From Azoarcus sp. KH32C (lineage in GTDB: Bacteria > Pseudomonadota > Gammaproteobacteria > Burkholderiales > Rhodocyclaceae), in contig NC_020516.1 of NCBI RefSeq assembly GCF_000349945.1, forward strand, positions 1,488,001 through 1,552,000: a stretch of 64,000 nucleotides of DNA, written 5' to 3'. The position numbers and the translations under genes were made by a program. The notes under the pieces are model-generated. The model was given only the letters and a program-made list of their open reading frames with translations. It ran no database searches and was not told the origin of the DNA. Below are positions 23,531 to 31,066 of the stretch, piece after piece (the stretch's first letter is position 1; every line of letters begins with the position of its first letter).

Positions 23531-24529
23531 CTAATGGTTTAGCGCTCTCATCAGGAGCGATGTAGTCATGGCGTTTATGTCGGTCCCGAGCGCTGAGTCT
23601 GACGTGGCAGGACGTATCACCGACAACTCCTCCCGCTCGAGCGTCAAGATTCCGACATAATCGGGTAAATATTGATGGTCGTTTTCGTCTAATGGAAAAG
23701 TCGTTCCGTACCACAGGTGTGTGCAATATTGCGCACGACGTTGTAGCAACGATTGGGTGTTCGGCGGTCTCACAGCCTGGCGCTGGATTGAAGAAGGTGG
23801 CGAGCTTCTTACCTCAAATCCGTGTATCTCCAACGTTTGATAACCGACCTTCCGCGTTAGGGCTACGAGGTCGAATTCGATAGGGACTTCCACTCCCATG
23901 ACGTCGAGCGGGCGAACCAAGGTGAATATGTGCACGAAATCCAACGAATGGTCTCCGGAAATTTTCCGAAAATCCGTCGTGAGTGCTGCAAGGAGGCTCC
24001 GCTCCCCAAGAGTGGAATACTGTGCGTGGTCATCAAGATTAACTGATGGCGGTGTAACACCAAGGCCGCGCGCTGTCCGTCCTTGCAGCACGGGACGATA
24101 AAGTTCCCAGAGTTGTCGTAGCTCCTTGCGAGTAATCGACTGATTGATGACGCGTTCGGCGAGCTGAACAAACTTCTCTCCGGGCATAACCCGGGACAGC
24201 TTGGCTAGTAGCTCAAGATTTTCGGGACTAACTTTGACGGACAGCGTGTCGAGTGATTCCGTTGAGACGCTTGCTCGCTCGAGTTCTTGCTGCAGTGTGA
24301 TGTAGTAGCGTCCGGCGCTGAGGTAGCGCCATAAGGTTGCTTCCTTCACCTGGATGGCTGTTGAAAAAGTTCTTATCCACTGTGTGAATGAGTCTGCAGA
24401 TGCGGCCCAGTAATTTGTCTCGTCAACCCGGGCGAGAAGTCTACTTATCTGACCCCACGTGCGTGGCTCGCCATGGACGATTTCGGCAAGGTCATGATGA
24501 ATCGCGCTGGTTGTGTCGGATGGGCTCAT
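23531..24529 (-). CDS. Hypothetical protein, 332 residues, possible nuclease-like C-terminus
   Basis: The N-terminal part (TWGQISRLLARVDETNYWA) and the helical middle (PENLELLAKLSRVMPGEKF, QLAERVINQSITRKELRQLW) look like a DNA-binding or ParB-like helical module. The C-terminal ~140 residues resemble MmcB-type nucleases: FDLVALTRKVG and TLEIHGFEVRSS, then YLPDYVGILTLEREELSVI as the closing strand. The canonical acidic/lysine pair is not obvious, so activity is doubtful. The gene is flanked by two copies of a TAGCSGGCTA palindrome; one lies 32-46 bp before the start codon and may be the operator. No known family identified. Confidence 0.6.
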   Translation of the reverse strand: MSPSDTTSAIHHDLAEIVHGEPRTWGQISRLLARVDETNYWAASADSFTQWIRTFSTAIQVKEATLWRYLSAGRYYITLQQELERASVSTESLDTLSVKVSPENLELLAKLSRVMPGEKFVQLAERVINQSITRKELRQLWELYRPVLQGRTARGLGVTPPSVNLDDHAQYSTLGERSLLAALTTDFRKISGDHSLDFVHIFTLVRPLDVMGVEVPIEFDLVALTRKVGYQTLEIHGFEVRSSPPSSIQRQAVRPPNTQSLLQRRAQYCTHLWYGTTFPLDENDHQYLPDYVGILTLEREELSVIRPATSDSALGTDINAMTTSLLMRALNH

Positions 24530-24560
24530 GGTTTGTTATCTGCCTAATGTAATGACAGTC

Positions 24561-24575
24561 TAGCGGGCTAGAGTA
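24561..24575. promoter_or_regulatory. Palindromic motif, copy 2, operator candidate
   Basis: TAGCGGGCTAGAGTA matches copy 1 at 14 of 15 positions and sits 32-46 bp upstream of the 332-residue gene. Flanking bases extend it to CTAGCGGGCTAG, a near-perfect palindrome. A regulatory site is the simplest reading. Confidence 0.4.
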
Positions 24576-24964
24576 GTTGGGTCAAGCGCCGTTTTGCTGA
24601 CGACTTGTTGCTTTCGAAGAGAGCGCGATGCACATACTGAACCACACCTCCGTCTAGTATCTTAGCGCGGGCTCGCTTCATGCGAGACACGTACGCGTTT
24701 GCCTGTTAGAACATTTGGGTAGCCGAGAGACAAAGGGTCGCTGCGACCTCCGGAACGGTGGGCGACATTTCCCACATGGTTGGATGGACCGCGTGGCCTG
24801 CGAGGACAGTGCAGAACACCCGCTACACTTGCATGGATACCCCTGAAGGTGCGGTATCGGGCGTGCGCGACTGGCCAGGTTGCATGCCCGAAGTGAGCAG
24901 GGTCACAGGGCATCTGCGTTTCTTGCCAGGTATGACATCCGACGTTCTGGACTGAATGTCGCCG

Positions 24965-25080
24965 TGAGTCAGGTGTGCCGGGTAGAAAGGAGAAAAGTAT
25001 TCCAACTTCTTCCCATATCCCCTGAGTAGAAGCAGGATATGAGAAGAAGTTTAGCGTGGGGACTCAGCACACCTGGCACA
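24965..25080. repeat. Nested long inverted repeat downstream of the primase gene
   Basis: Inner arms at 25004-25020 and 25035-25051 (17 bp, one mismatch; core AACTTCTTC and GAAGAAGTT) enclose a 14-nt loop. Outer CAGGTGTGC (24970-24978) pairs with GCACACCTG (25068-25076). Read on the minus strand it follows the primase stop by ~90 bp and is trailed by ACTTTTC, so it could terminate the operon. Its size also suits an origin or packaging site. The rest of the 24530-25164 gap holds no gene that I can support. Confidence 0.6.
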
Positions 25081-25164
25081 GTGAGCGGCGCCTGCAATGG
25101 CAGATAACCTGCGAGGTAGCCGGTCGGACCAAGGGCGGCTACCTCGGCTGGTCCAGCTGCACCT

Positions 25165-26451
25165 CTACGCGGCACGGATGGATTGGGTAAGTACTGTAAC
25201 GAGACTCGGGACGACTACGTTGCAGGTTCTAACCTGGCCCAGCGCCACGCGCTTTCGGGTTTCAAGAAAAGGTCCAATATCTCGCACCCGTGTCCAGAAG
25301 GCAGGGGATGCCATGTGCGACACTCCGTTACGGTCGCACCAGTGGCGGTAATGGCGGTACACGTCGTCCTTCTCCGTGTGCGGTGAGGCCGTGAAGGTAA
25401 TCGCGCACTCGTCCGCCCATGCCTGTACGGAGTTCGTTGCGGCTTTTGCTTCGTGGAGAACCGCGCGCATCGCGCTCGGCAGTTGAGATTCAAATGCGCC
25501 ACGCTGCTCTAGTCGCACCAACCCCTCCAACGCCCAGTGCAGCACGCCTGACATCTCTCTCTCGCAAATTTTTCGAACGAGCAGGGGGTCGCGTTCGTGC
25601 TCTGGAATTGTTACAGAGAAGGGGACAATATCCCATCGGCGCCAGAATCCGGTCGAGTGGTCGACAACCGTGGGGAGATGGTTGCCAAGCACCAGCCATT
25701 TGCCGCGGAGATGGATGCTTATCGGGTCGCGATACTTCCTGTCGACCTGAACACGCTCGCCCGCAATCATGGATTTAAGCAGTTGTTCATTGATGCGTCC
25801 TCGTGGGGCCTCGTCACAGTAAATTAGGCTCGCGCCGATGAGTACTGAGAGGCGGAACCCATCGAGGGCGTCGAGCTGGACAGTTTCCGGTTTTCCATGC
25901 AGCGCCTGCACTATATTGGCGAGCACCCCCTTGCCGTTTGCCCCGCCCCCTATCCAGAACTGAGCACGCTGATGCCGTGCATCGGAGGTCAAGGTATAAC
26001 CGATGTACTCTTGAACACGGGCCTGAACTTCGGGGTCGGGCAGTACTCTGTCGAGAAAACGTCGAAAATTTGGGGCGTCGGCTACGCCGGGGTGATAGTC
26101 GCAGCTAATGACGTGGCGTAACCCCATACTCGAGGTGGGGGGGATTGTGTAGACCCTGCCTCCGCGGGCGATTACATATCCGTTCCGGCATGGAATAACA
26201 GTTTCAGTCGGTGATTCAGGCAGCGCTCCCATCCACAGGATTGCCGCCTTGTGCGCCTTTTTCGCGTTTTCCGGCGACGCGTTTCCACGGTCGTGTTCAA
26301 CTATCCAGCGGTACGCGTACCGCTCGCCATCCTCGTCCGGTACGCAGGCCCAGTGAGTACCGGTCCAACGATACAAGAGTTGTTTATCACTCGCGTGCAT
26401 GCCGTCATCGAGTTGAAGCGCATATCGGTGCGGGTCAAAACGCGTGCTCAT
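25165..26451 (-). CDS. P4-type SF3 helicase / phage-plasmid primase C-terminal protein
   Basis: ATG 26451 is preceded by GGGAGG and overlaps the alpA stop (ATGA). Residues 165-300 form an SF3 helicase: FWIGGGANGKGVLANIV is Walker A, LIYCDEAPRG is the Walker B region and WLVLGNHLPTVVDHSTGFWRRW is motif C with the arginine finger. DNRVLPDP-type text before it and the D5_C-like tail (DDVYRHYRHWCDRNG) complete a P4 family helicase. At 428 residues it lacks the N-terminal primase active site of full P4 alpha protein. It probably unwinds the origin of a satellite-like element together with AlpA control. No integrase is found nearby. Confidence 0.9.
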   Translation of the reverse strand: MSTRFDPHRYALQLDDGMHASDKQLLYRWTGTHWACVPDEDGERYAYRWIVEHDRGNASPENAKKAHKAAILWMGALPESPTETVIPCRNGYVIARGGRVYTIPPTSSMGLRHVISCDYHPGVADAPNFRRFLDRVLPDPEVQARVQEYIGYTLTSDARHQRAQFWIGGGANGKGVLANIVQALHGKPETVQLDALDGFRLSVLIGASLIYCDEAPRGRINEQLLKSMIAGERVQVDRKYRDPISIHLRGKWLVLGNHLPTVVDHSTGFWRRWDIVPFSVTIPEHERDPLLVRKICEREMSGVLHWALEGLVRLEQRGAFESQLPSAMRAVLHEAKAATNSVQAWADECAITFTASPHTEKDDVYRHYRHWCDRNGVSHMASPAFWTRVRDIGPFLETRKRVALGQVRTCNVVVPSLVTVLTQSIRAA

Positions 26452-26642
26452 TGATGACCTCCCAGGACGACGTGGGAAGCTAACCACGCTTCGACATCAA
26501 CACTGCGCCAACGCAGCAGGCGTGTACCAGGGATATGCAGGCGTGGAGGGACCGCCAGCGGGTTTCGCTTTAGGTCTTTCTTGATAGTTTCAGGGCTTCG
26601 CCCAAGGAGTGTTGCTAGTTCGTCGAGGTCAAGCAGTTTCAT
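26448..26642 (-). CDS. alpA: AlpA-family excisionase-like regulator
   Basis: From ATG 26642 (GGAG 8 nt upstream) the protein is 64 residues: MKLLDLDELATLLGRSPETI and KKDLKRNPLAVPPRLHIPG, then RLLRWRSVDVEAWL. This is the AlpA/MerR-type winged HTH fold. AlpA proteins activate or repress element genes and act as excisionases in P4-like elements. Its stop overlaps the primase start, so the two form an operon. The region upstream carries repeated CACGTGC sites, and a second, frameshifted alpA lies at 28.7-28.9 kb. Confidence 0.85.
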   Translation of the reverse strand: MKLLDLDELATLLGRSPETIKKDLKRNPLAVPPRLHIPGTRLLRWRSVDVEAWLASHVVLGGHQ

Positions 26643-27104
26643 GTCGTGTGCTCCAGAGGTTAGGGAGCACGTGCGGCAGGTCGGGCCGGCACGTGCCTTC
26701 ACGTGCCACGGAGTGGCTTGATGTATAGCCTCTGCGCGAAATGAAACGCCCTACGGCACAAAATAAAATTTCGATGTGCCGTTTCGCCTCGTCCTTGCTG
26801 GGGAGGGCGATTGAGGAGATGGAAGGAGCGCAAAATTTGAGTGTGGAACCGCTGACATTGGACGTTACGAACTGCGCGTTCTCACCTCGCCGAACAATGT
26901 TGAGCTATTGGGGCGCTGCACGTGCGGGAAGTCGGACGGCGTAGGTATCTTCGAGAACCTTCGTGACCCTGCCCAGAGTTCGGTAAATAGCGGGCCCTCT
27001 ACTCGGCGGAAGAAGTCGACATGTCGCTTGCGAGGTGGGGGGCTAAGTCTAGTAGAGATGCCTATACGTCCTGAGCGACTTTGCTCATGCCTCGAGGACA
27101 GCAG
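26643..27104. promoter_or_regulatory. alpA control region and divergent promoter
   Basis: Three CACGTGC motifs lie at 26668-26674, 26690-26696 and 26700-26706, immediately upstream of alpA, with a GGCACGTGCC palindrome around the second. The layout of GGCAC/GTGCC half-sites matches the other alpA regions at 18.0 and 28.95 kb. They are likely AlpA operators. The remainder up to the divergent HTH gene at 27105 has no recognisable gene. Confidence 0.5.
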
Positions 27105-27632
27105 ATGAAAGACCTGATTTCAGTTTCGCCGGCCGCACTTGGCACCGCCGTTGAACCCTCAATGCAAGGTGAACCCCGGCTAATGGCACTGCTTCGCGCA
27201 GAGGCCATGCGCCGCGGCGATTCCATCAGTTACATGGCCAAAGTTCTAGGCGTCACTCATGGTTATATCTCGCTGCTGAGTTCCGGGCGAAGGCAGGTTG
27301 AGAATGTGAGTCCGGCCTTCATCGCGAATTGCGCGGCGTACCTTGCGGTTGCACCCATTGTCGTCAAGCTGGCTGCAGGTATCGTGGAACTCGGTGACTT
27401 CGTCGACCATACGGCACGTGAAGATGTTTTGCTTCAGCGACTCTTCAGCGATGTGAGGCGCGACCCCGAATTCGGCGCGGTCTGGCCAGGGGGCGAGGAG
27501 GAGCTGAGCCGCGAGCAGCGGCGGTTTGTCGCGTATTGCTACCTGCAGGCGATGATGAACTGCGTTGTAATGCCGCGCGACGACGCGAATCTCTTCCGAA
27601 TCGTTGGTGAATGTCTGGGAGGTAGGAAATAG
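27105..27632 (+). CDS. HTH (XRE-like) regulator, 175 residues
   Basis: ATG 27105 has GAGGA 7 nt upstream, better than the ATG/TTG codons before it. Residues 25-70 resemble an XRE domain: LLRAEAMRRGDSISYMAKV is helix 1-2, GVTHGYISLLSSGRR is the recognition helix turn and VENVSPAFIANCAAYLAV the last helices. The C-terminal ~100 residues are helical with an acidic patch. Divergent placement from alpA suggests it regulates the alpA-primase module. A strong hairpin terminator follows. Confidence 0.75.
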   Translation: MKDLISVSPAALGTAVEPSMQGEPRLMALLRAEAMRRGDSISYMAKVLGVTHGYISLLSSGRRQVENVSPAFIANCAAYLAVAPIVVKLAAGIVELGDFVDHTAREDVLLQRLFSDVRRDPEFGAVWPGGEEELSREQRRFVAYCYLQAMMNCVVMPRDDANLFRIVGECLGGRK

Positions 27633-27653
27633 CTGTAACGCAGTCCCTTTTTC

Positions 27654-27675
27654 AATCCCGCCGCGAGGCGGGATT
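27654..27675 (+). terminator. Hairpin terminator
   Basis: AATCCCGCC (27654-27662) and GGCGGGATT (27667-27675) form a perfect 9-bp stem with a GCGA tetraloop, 21 bp after the HTH gene stop. A TTTTT run precedes rather than follows the stem, and CTTCT follows, so it may work in both directions. Confidence 0.7.
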
Positions 27676-27812
27676 CTTCTGTGCGTGGATAACAAGGCTG
27701 TACGCGAAGCTGGCGCTCGTCCCATGTTTCTGGCTGCAAAGCGGGCATGCCCTGAGAAGGTATTGATGAGGAGGTCTCTTGCCATCAGGCGCGCATGCGC
27801 TATCGTGGCTTC

Positions 27813-28466
27813 ATGTGCAATCGATACGTCTCTGCCGATGAAGCCGCCATTGAGAGGTTCTGGCACATCGGGCGTCACAACCAACCGCGCTGGGCGGCGG
27901 ATATCTTCCCACGCGTCCCTGGACCATTCATTCGTTCGGTGCGGGGTACAAGTGAACTGGAGCTTGTTGTCGGCCAGTGGGGCCTGATTCCGTTCTTTGC
28001 GAGGACTCCAGTGCTCAAGTACTCGACCAACAACGCTCGGTTCGAGGAAATCAGCGAAAAGGCGTCATACAAGCAATCTTGGGCGCGTGGGCGGCGTTGC
28101 ATCATCCCGGCTTGGTCCTTCGATGAGCCCTGCTGGGAAACGGGGCGCAACGTCTGGTGGCGTTTTCAGCGTGCAGACGATGCACCTTGGGGGTTGGCGG
28201 GGCTCTGGAACGCGTGGACCGACCCCGAGACCGGCGAAATCATCGAGAGCTACACCATGCTGACCGTCAATGCGGATGCACACCCGCTGATGTCTCGCAT
28301 GCACAAGCCTGACCCCAAACTACCTGCGGACCAGCAGGACAAGCGCAGCGTCGTTGCTATTGAGTTTGCGGACCTGTCCAAGTGGCTGACGGGGACGCAG
28401 GCGGAGGCTGCAACCCTGGTGCGGCCGCCAAGCATGGAATGCACTGCCGCGACGCCGATGAGCTGA
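27813..28466 (+). CDS. SOS response-associated peptidase (SRAP, YedK/HMCES family)
   Basis: From ATG 27813 the protein starts MCNRYVSADEAAIERF. Met removal exposes Cys2, which in YedK/HMCES attacks abasic sites in single-stranded DNA to form a thiazolidine crosslink. Other family landmarks are WGLIPFFAR, STNNARFEEISEK (Asn and Glu of the active site), RRCIIPAWSFDEP, and LTVNADAHPLMSRMHK with the catalytic His. The protein protects stalled replication forks. Here it sits between two alpA modules, as phage and plasmid copies often do. It is about 217 residues, close to the family norm. Confidence 0.93.
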   Translation: MCNRYVSADEAAIERFWHIGRHNQPRWAADIFPRVPGPFIRSVRGTSELELVVGQWGLIPFFARTPVLKYSTNNARFEEISEKASYKQSWARGRRCIIPAWSFDEPCWETGRNVWWRFQRADDAPWGLAGLWNAWTDPETGEIIESYTMLTVNADAHPLMSRMHKPDPKLPADQQDKRSVVAIEFADLSKWLTGTQAEAATLVRPPSMECTAATPMS

Positions 28467-28644
28467 GTACGTAAGGTAGTGCGCGGTGCCCAGGCACAGG
28501 ACACAACCCTGAGACTTGGGCCCAGAGGTGGCCACGCAAGGCTAAGGCCGCCAGGTTGCCACTCGCGTGAAATCCCTCAGTTCGACATGGCTGACGAGAG
28601 GGTGACGAGAAGATGCAGGTTTTCTTCTCACTCTCCGCTCGATT

Positions 28645-28696
28645 TGATAAGAATACGCCTTTCCTATCATGCAACTGATAAGTTAATGATAAGTTA
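28645..28696. repeat. TGATAAG direct repeats
   Basis: TGATAAG occurs at 28645-28651, 28676-28682 and 28687-28693; the last two extend to TGATAAGTTA. CCTATCA at 28664-28670 is a near-inverse copy. They lie between the convergent SRAP gene and the broken alpA gene, so a promoter role is not obvious. They may be protein-binding iterons. Confidence 0.35.
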
Positions 28697-28724
28697 CTGG
28701 GCTTCCCTGCGACTCGCTTCCAAC

Positions 28725-28926
28725 TCATCTACGCTCCATTGCTGGCAACACGTTCGCCGCCAGCCACGCCCCCACGTCGGTCTCTCGCCACTGCAGCATA
28801 CGCGTACCGGGAATGTACAGCCGGGGTGGGACCGCAAGCGGGTTCCGCCGTAAGTGCTTCCTAATGGTCTCGGGACTGCGCCCGAGCACGGGCCGCGAGT
28901 TCGTTTATATCCAACAGGTTCTGCAT
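28725..28926 (-). pseudogene. alpA: alpA paralogue broken by a one-base frameshift
   Basis: The ATG (complement of 28924-28926) follows GAGGAG and starts MQNLLDINELAA, then the frame breaks to RARAQSRDH-stop. Removing one C from the GCCCGTG run restores LGRSPETIRKHLRRNPLAVPP and MLQWRETDVGAWLAANVLP, ending at TGA (28725-28727). The restored protein is closely similar to the intact AlpA at 26.5 kb. It is a recent pseudogene or a sequencing error. Confidence 0.8.
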
Positions 28927-29027
28927 GCAAAGCTCCTCTAGGGGGGCACGCAAGGGGCTGCTGATACCGCGGCGTGCCGGTAAGTGCCGAAAGGCGGCAC
29001 CACGGCATATAGCTATCGCCGCAGAGG
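28927..29027 (-). promoter_or_regulatory. Control region of the broken alpA
   Basis: Reading the minus strand, this block contains CGGCGATAGCTATAT, GTGCCGCC, CGGCAC, CCGGCACGCCGCGG and TGCGTGCC before the ribosome binding site. It is homologous to 17954-18060. The alternating GTGCC/GGCAC half-sites are probable AlpA operators. Confidence 0.55.
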
Positions 29028-29390
29028 TTCAGGAGGGCTGAGGTAAGCGGAAGGTGGGTGAGGTGATTTGAGTTGGAAGCGTGCTCGGTGGGTTGATGCC
29101 CAATCGGTTGACCGGTAGCAGTCGAGCGGGCACGGAGTCAGCTACGGGCCAACGATTCCACGCCACCTCAAGACCCTGCCTGGAAGACTGCTGTTCCGGT
29201 CGGAGCCCGTCGTCCATCTCGGCAAGGCCACTCCACGGCTTCGGTGCATCCTCCAGCGGCCCCGCGCCGAGTGAGAAATATTCAACACGCAAGAGCAGGA
29301 ATCACGACGCTCGACGTTTGTCCGCCCGCTGGCATGGATATCATTTAACGCAAGCGATGTGACGCTCGACGCCTCACCGGAGTGGAGACC
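29028..29390. other. Intergenic stretch, no gene supported
   Basis: ORFs of 80-95 codons overlap here on both strands but none has a ribosome binding site, motif or convincing composition. No notable repeat is seen. A promoter for the frameshifted gene at 29391 must be near its 3' end. Confidence 0.3.
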
Positions 29391-30016
29391 ATGACACTGC
29401 GAAATCGTGTTAACCCAGAAGGCGTCATCGTGGCGCATCCCTCCCGGGGAACCCTTATGGGAACCGAGGATGCCTGCACGACGGGGAAGCGAACATCGTT
29501 AGGACGTCTGCGCGTGACGCATGGGTCACATGTTTGCTGGCGTTCAAGGGCCGCCAGAGGCAACTGATGCAGCCAGGTCATTACACGGAACTCTTCTTCC
29601 TGGATGAACCAACATCGCTGGCTGCAGGTCACCGCCCATGTGCCGAATGCAGGCGTGACCGCTACAAAGCATTCGGCGCCGCCTGGGCGCGGGCGCACAG
29701 CTACGAAAAGCCTCCATCAGTCCGCGACATCGACGCTCAGCTGAAACGTGAGCGTACAACCCGAGTCGGCCGAGATACCGCAATGCTCACGACCATGCCA
29801 GATGGGGTTGTCGTGAAGCAACTCTCTTCGAACAACGACTACCTCATCCACGCCGGGAGAGCTCTTCTCTGGGGGTTCGAAGGCTATACGAAAGCAGTCG
29901 AACTCAACGACCTCAAAGGGCCCTTCCGCATCCTTACCCCTGCCAGTACCGTCCGCGTTCTATCACATGGATATAAACCGGAACTGCACGCGTCCTGCAA
30001 GAGCCTATTGTGTTAA
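29391..30016 (+). pseudogene. Frameshifted conserved hypothetical protein with a Cys pair
   Basis: GGAG precedes ATG 29391, which starts MTLRNRVNPEGVIVAHPSRG followed by TLMG. Right after TLMG the frame is lost; a one-base insertion in the GGAACC run near 29459-29465 continues the protein as RGCLHDGEANIVR, DAWVTCLLAFKG and then QLMQPGHYTELFFLDEPTSL with AAGHRPCAECRRDRYKAF. The restored ~205-residue product matches a widespread uncharacterised family with a conserved 'RGxLHD', 'ELFFLDE' and 'GHRPCAECRR' pattern. The C-A-E-C pair may bind metal. It is a pseudogene or a base-call error. Confidence 0.7.
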
Positions 30017-30162
30017 CTGCCATCAAGAAGCCACTGCTCATCACAGGTTGAAAAGACGCGATGACCAATCGAACCGGTATCTGAAGCTCTGCCCTCGGGG
30101 CGCTCACTGCACTGAGTTTGCCATTATCATTTCTATCTTCCCTGACTTGATGCTGCAGATAG

Positions 30163-30984
30163 ATGAGCGGACCAATCCTTCCTATTGAGCCTCGCGTTGC
30201 TGTCCTCGTCGACTGCGACAACACAACCCCCGAAATCCTGGAATACGCACTCAGAGTCGTCGCCCAGTTCGGCCGCGTTGTCCTCCGTCGCGGCTACGGC
30301 AACCACAGCACTCTCGCCAAGACGTGGCAGGAGGCGTTGGTTCGTCAGGCTTTCACACCATGTCTTCAGTATCAATACGCCGCCGGTAAGAACACCGCTG
30401 ACATCGCCCTTGCACTGGATGCCCTTGAAGCGATGTTTGACCAGCGTGCCGACAAGTTTTGCATCGTCACAAGCGATTCCGATTTTGCATATTTGTGTCG
30501 AAAGCTCCGCGAGCGAGGCGCGACGGTATGTATCGTCGGTGAGTCCAAGACGCCCGAAGCGTTGCGTAACGCGAGCGACCAGTTTTTCGAGTGGGTCGCA
30601 CCCGTGTCCGCGGATTCCGAGCAATCAGGTACCAAGGCCATTCACGAAAAAACCGAGCAACCAAAGCCGGCGACAATCAAGCGCAGGCCTCGATTCGTCG
30701 TGGAGGCGGTCGCACTACTCGCAGGCAATACGTCCGAAGGGCAGGTGCATCTGAGCTCGTTGGGGCAATACCTCAAGCGTACTGACCCTGGTTTCTCTCC
30801 TGCAAATTACGGGCATTCTGGCTTACTTGATATGCTGAAGACTTACGACCTGCTTGCTCTCAAGAAGGGAGACGGTGGTCACTACACAGTCGGTCTACGT
30901 TCTCTGGCGGCGAATGTAACTAATGGTGCATCTGCAAATTCGCCCACTCACGTCAGCGCACTGATTGCCGAAGTTGAGGAGTGA
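30163..30984 (+). CDS. NYN-domain RNase-like protein with C-terminal OST-HTH/LOTUS domain
   Basis: Residues 10-145 are an NYN (LabA/DUF88) domain: VAVLVDCDNTTPEILEYAL with the first metal-binding Asp pair, KNTADIALALDALEAMF, and FCIVTSDSDFAYLCRKLRE, then ALRNASDQFFEWVAP. The conserved acidic residues of the PIN-like active site are kept. Residues ~170-250 form an OST-HTH domain (VVEAVALLAG, VHLSSLGQYLKRTDPGF, SGLLDMLKTYDLLALKKG), an RNA-binding fold. The expected activity is sequence- or structure-guided RNA cleavage. A 24-bp piece of this gene, encoding DQFFEWVA, recurs exactly at 42257. It may belong with the operon that begins at 31067. Confidence 0.9.
   Translation: MSGPILPIEPRVAVLVDCDNTTPEILEYALRVVAQFGRVVLRRGYGNHSTLAKTWQEALVRQAFTPCLQYQYAAGKNTADIALALDALEAMFDQRADKFCIVTSDSDFAYLCRKLRERGATVCIVGESKTPEALRNASDQFFEWVAPVSADSEQSGTKAIHEKTEQPKPATIKRRPRFVVEAVALLAGNTSEGQVHLSSLGQYLKRTDPGFSPANYGHSGLLDMLKTYDLLALKKGDGGHYTVGLRSLAANVTNGASANSPTHVSALIAEVEE
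30576..30599 (+). repeat. 24-bp direct repeat, left copy (inside the NYN gene)
   Basis: This 24-bp sequence (begins CGACCAGTTTTTCGAG) is identical to 42257-42280, and both copies are followed by RCCC. It encodes the end of the NYN core. The copies bracket 11.7 kb containing the whole DUF4236-to-coiled-coil operon. Confidence 0.9.
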
Positions 30985-31066
30985 TTTCGCGGGCACGGTG
31001 GTTGGCGCCTAGTCTGCCGCTCAGAGGGCGGCCACGTCGTATTCTTCGACAATTGGGGGTGAGAAC

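Noticed and set aside
28645..28696. TGATAAG repeats as a CRISPR array or replication origin
   Set aside because: Only three 7-bp copies with irregular spacing and no spacers. This is too little for either claim.
29029..29362. Overlapping ORFs of 87 (minus) and 93 (plus) residues
   Set aside because: Neither has a ribosome binding site or motif, and each is as plausible as the other.
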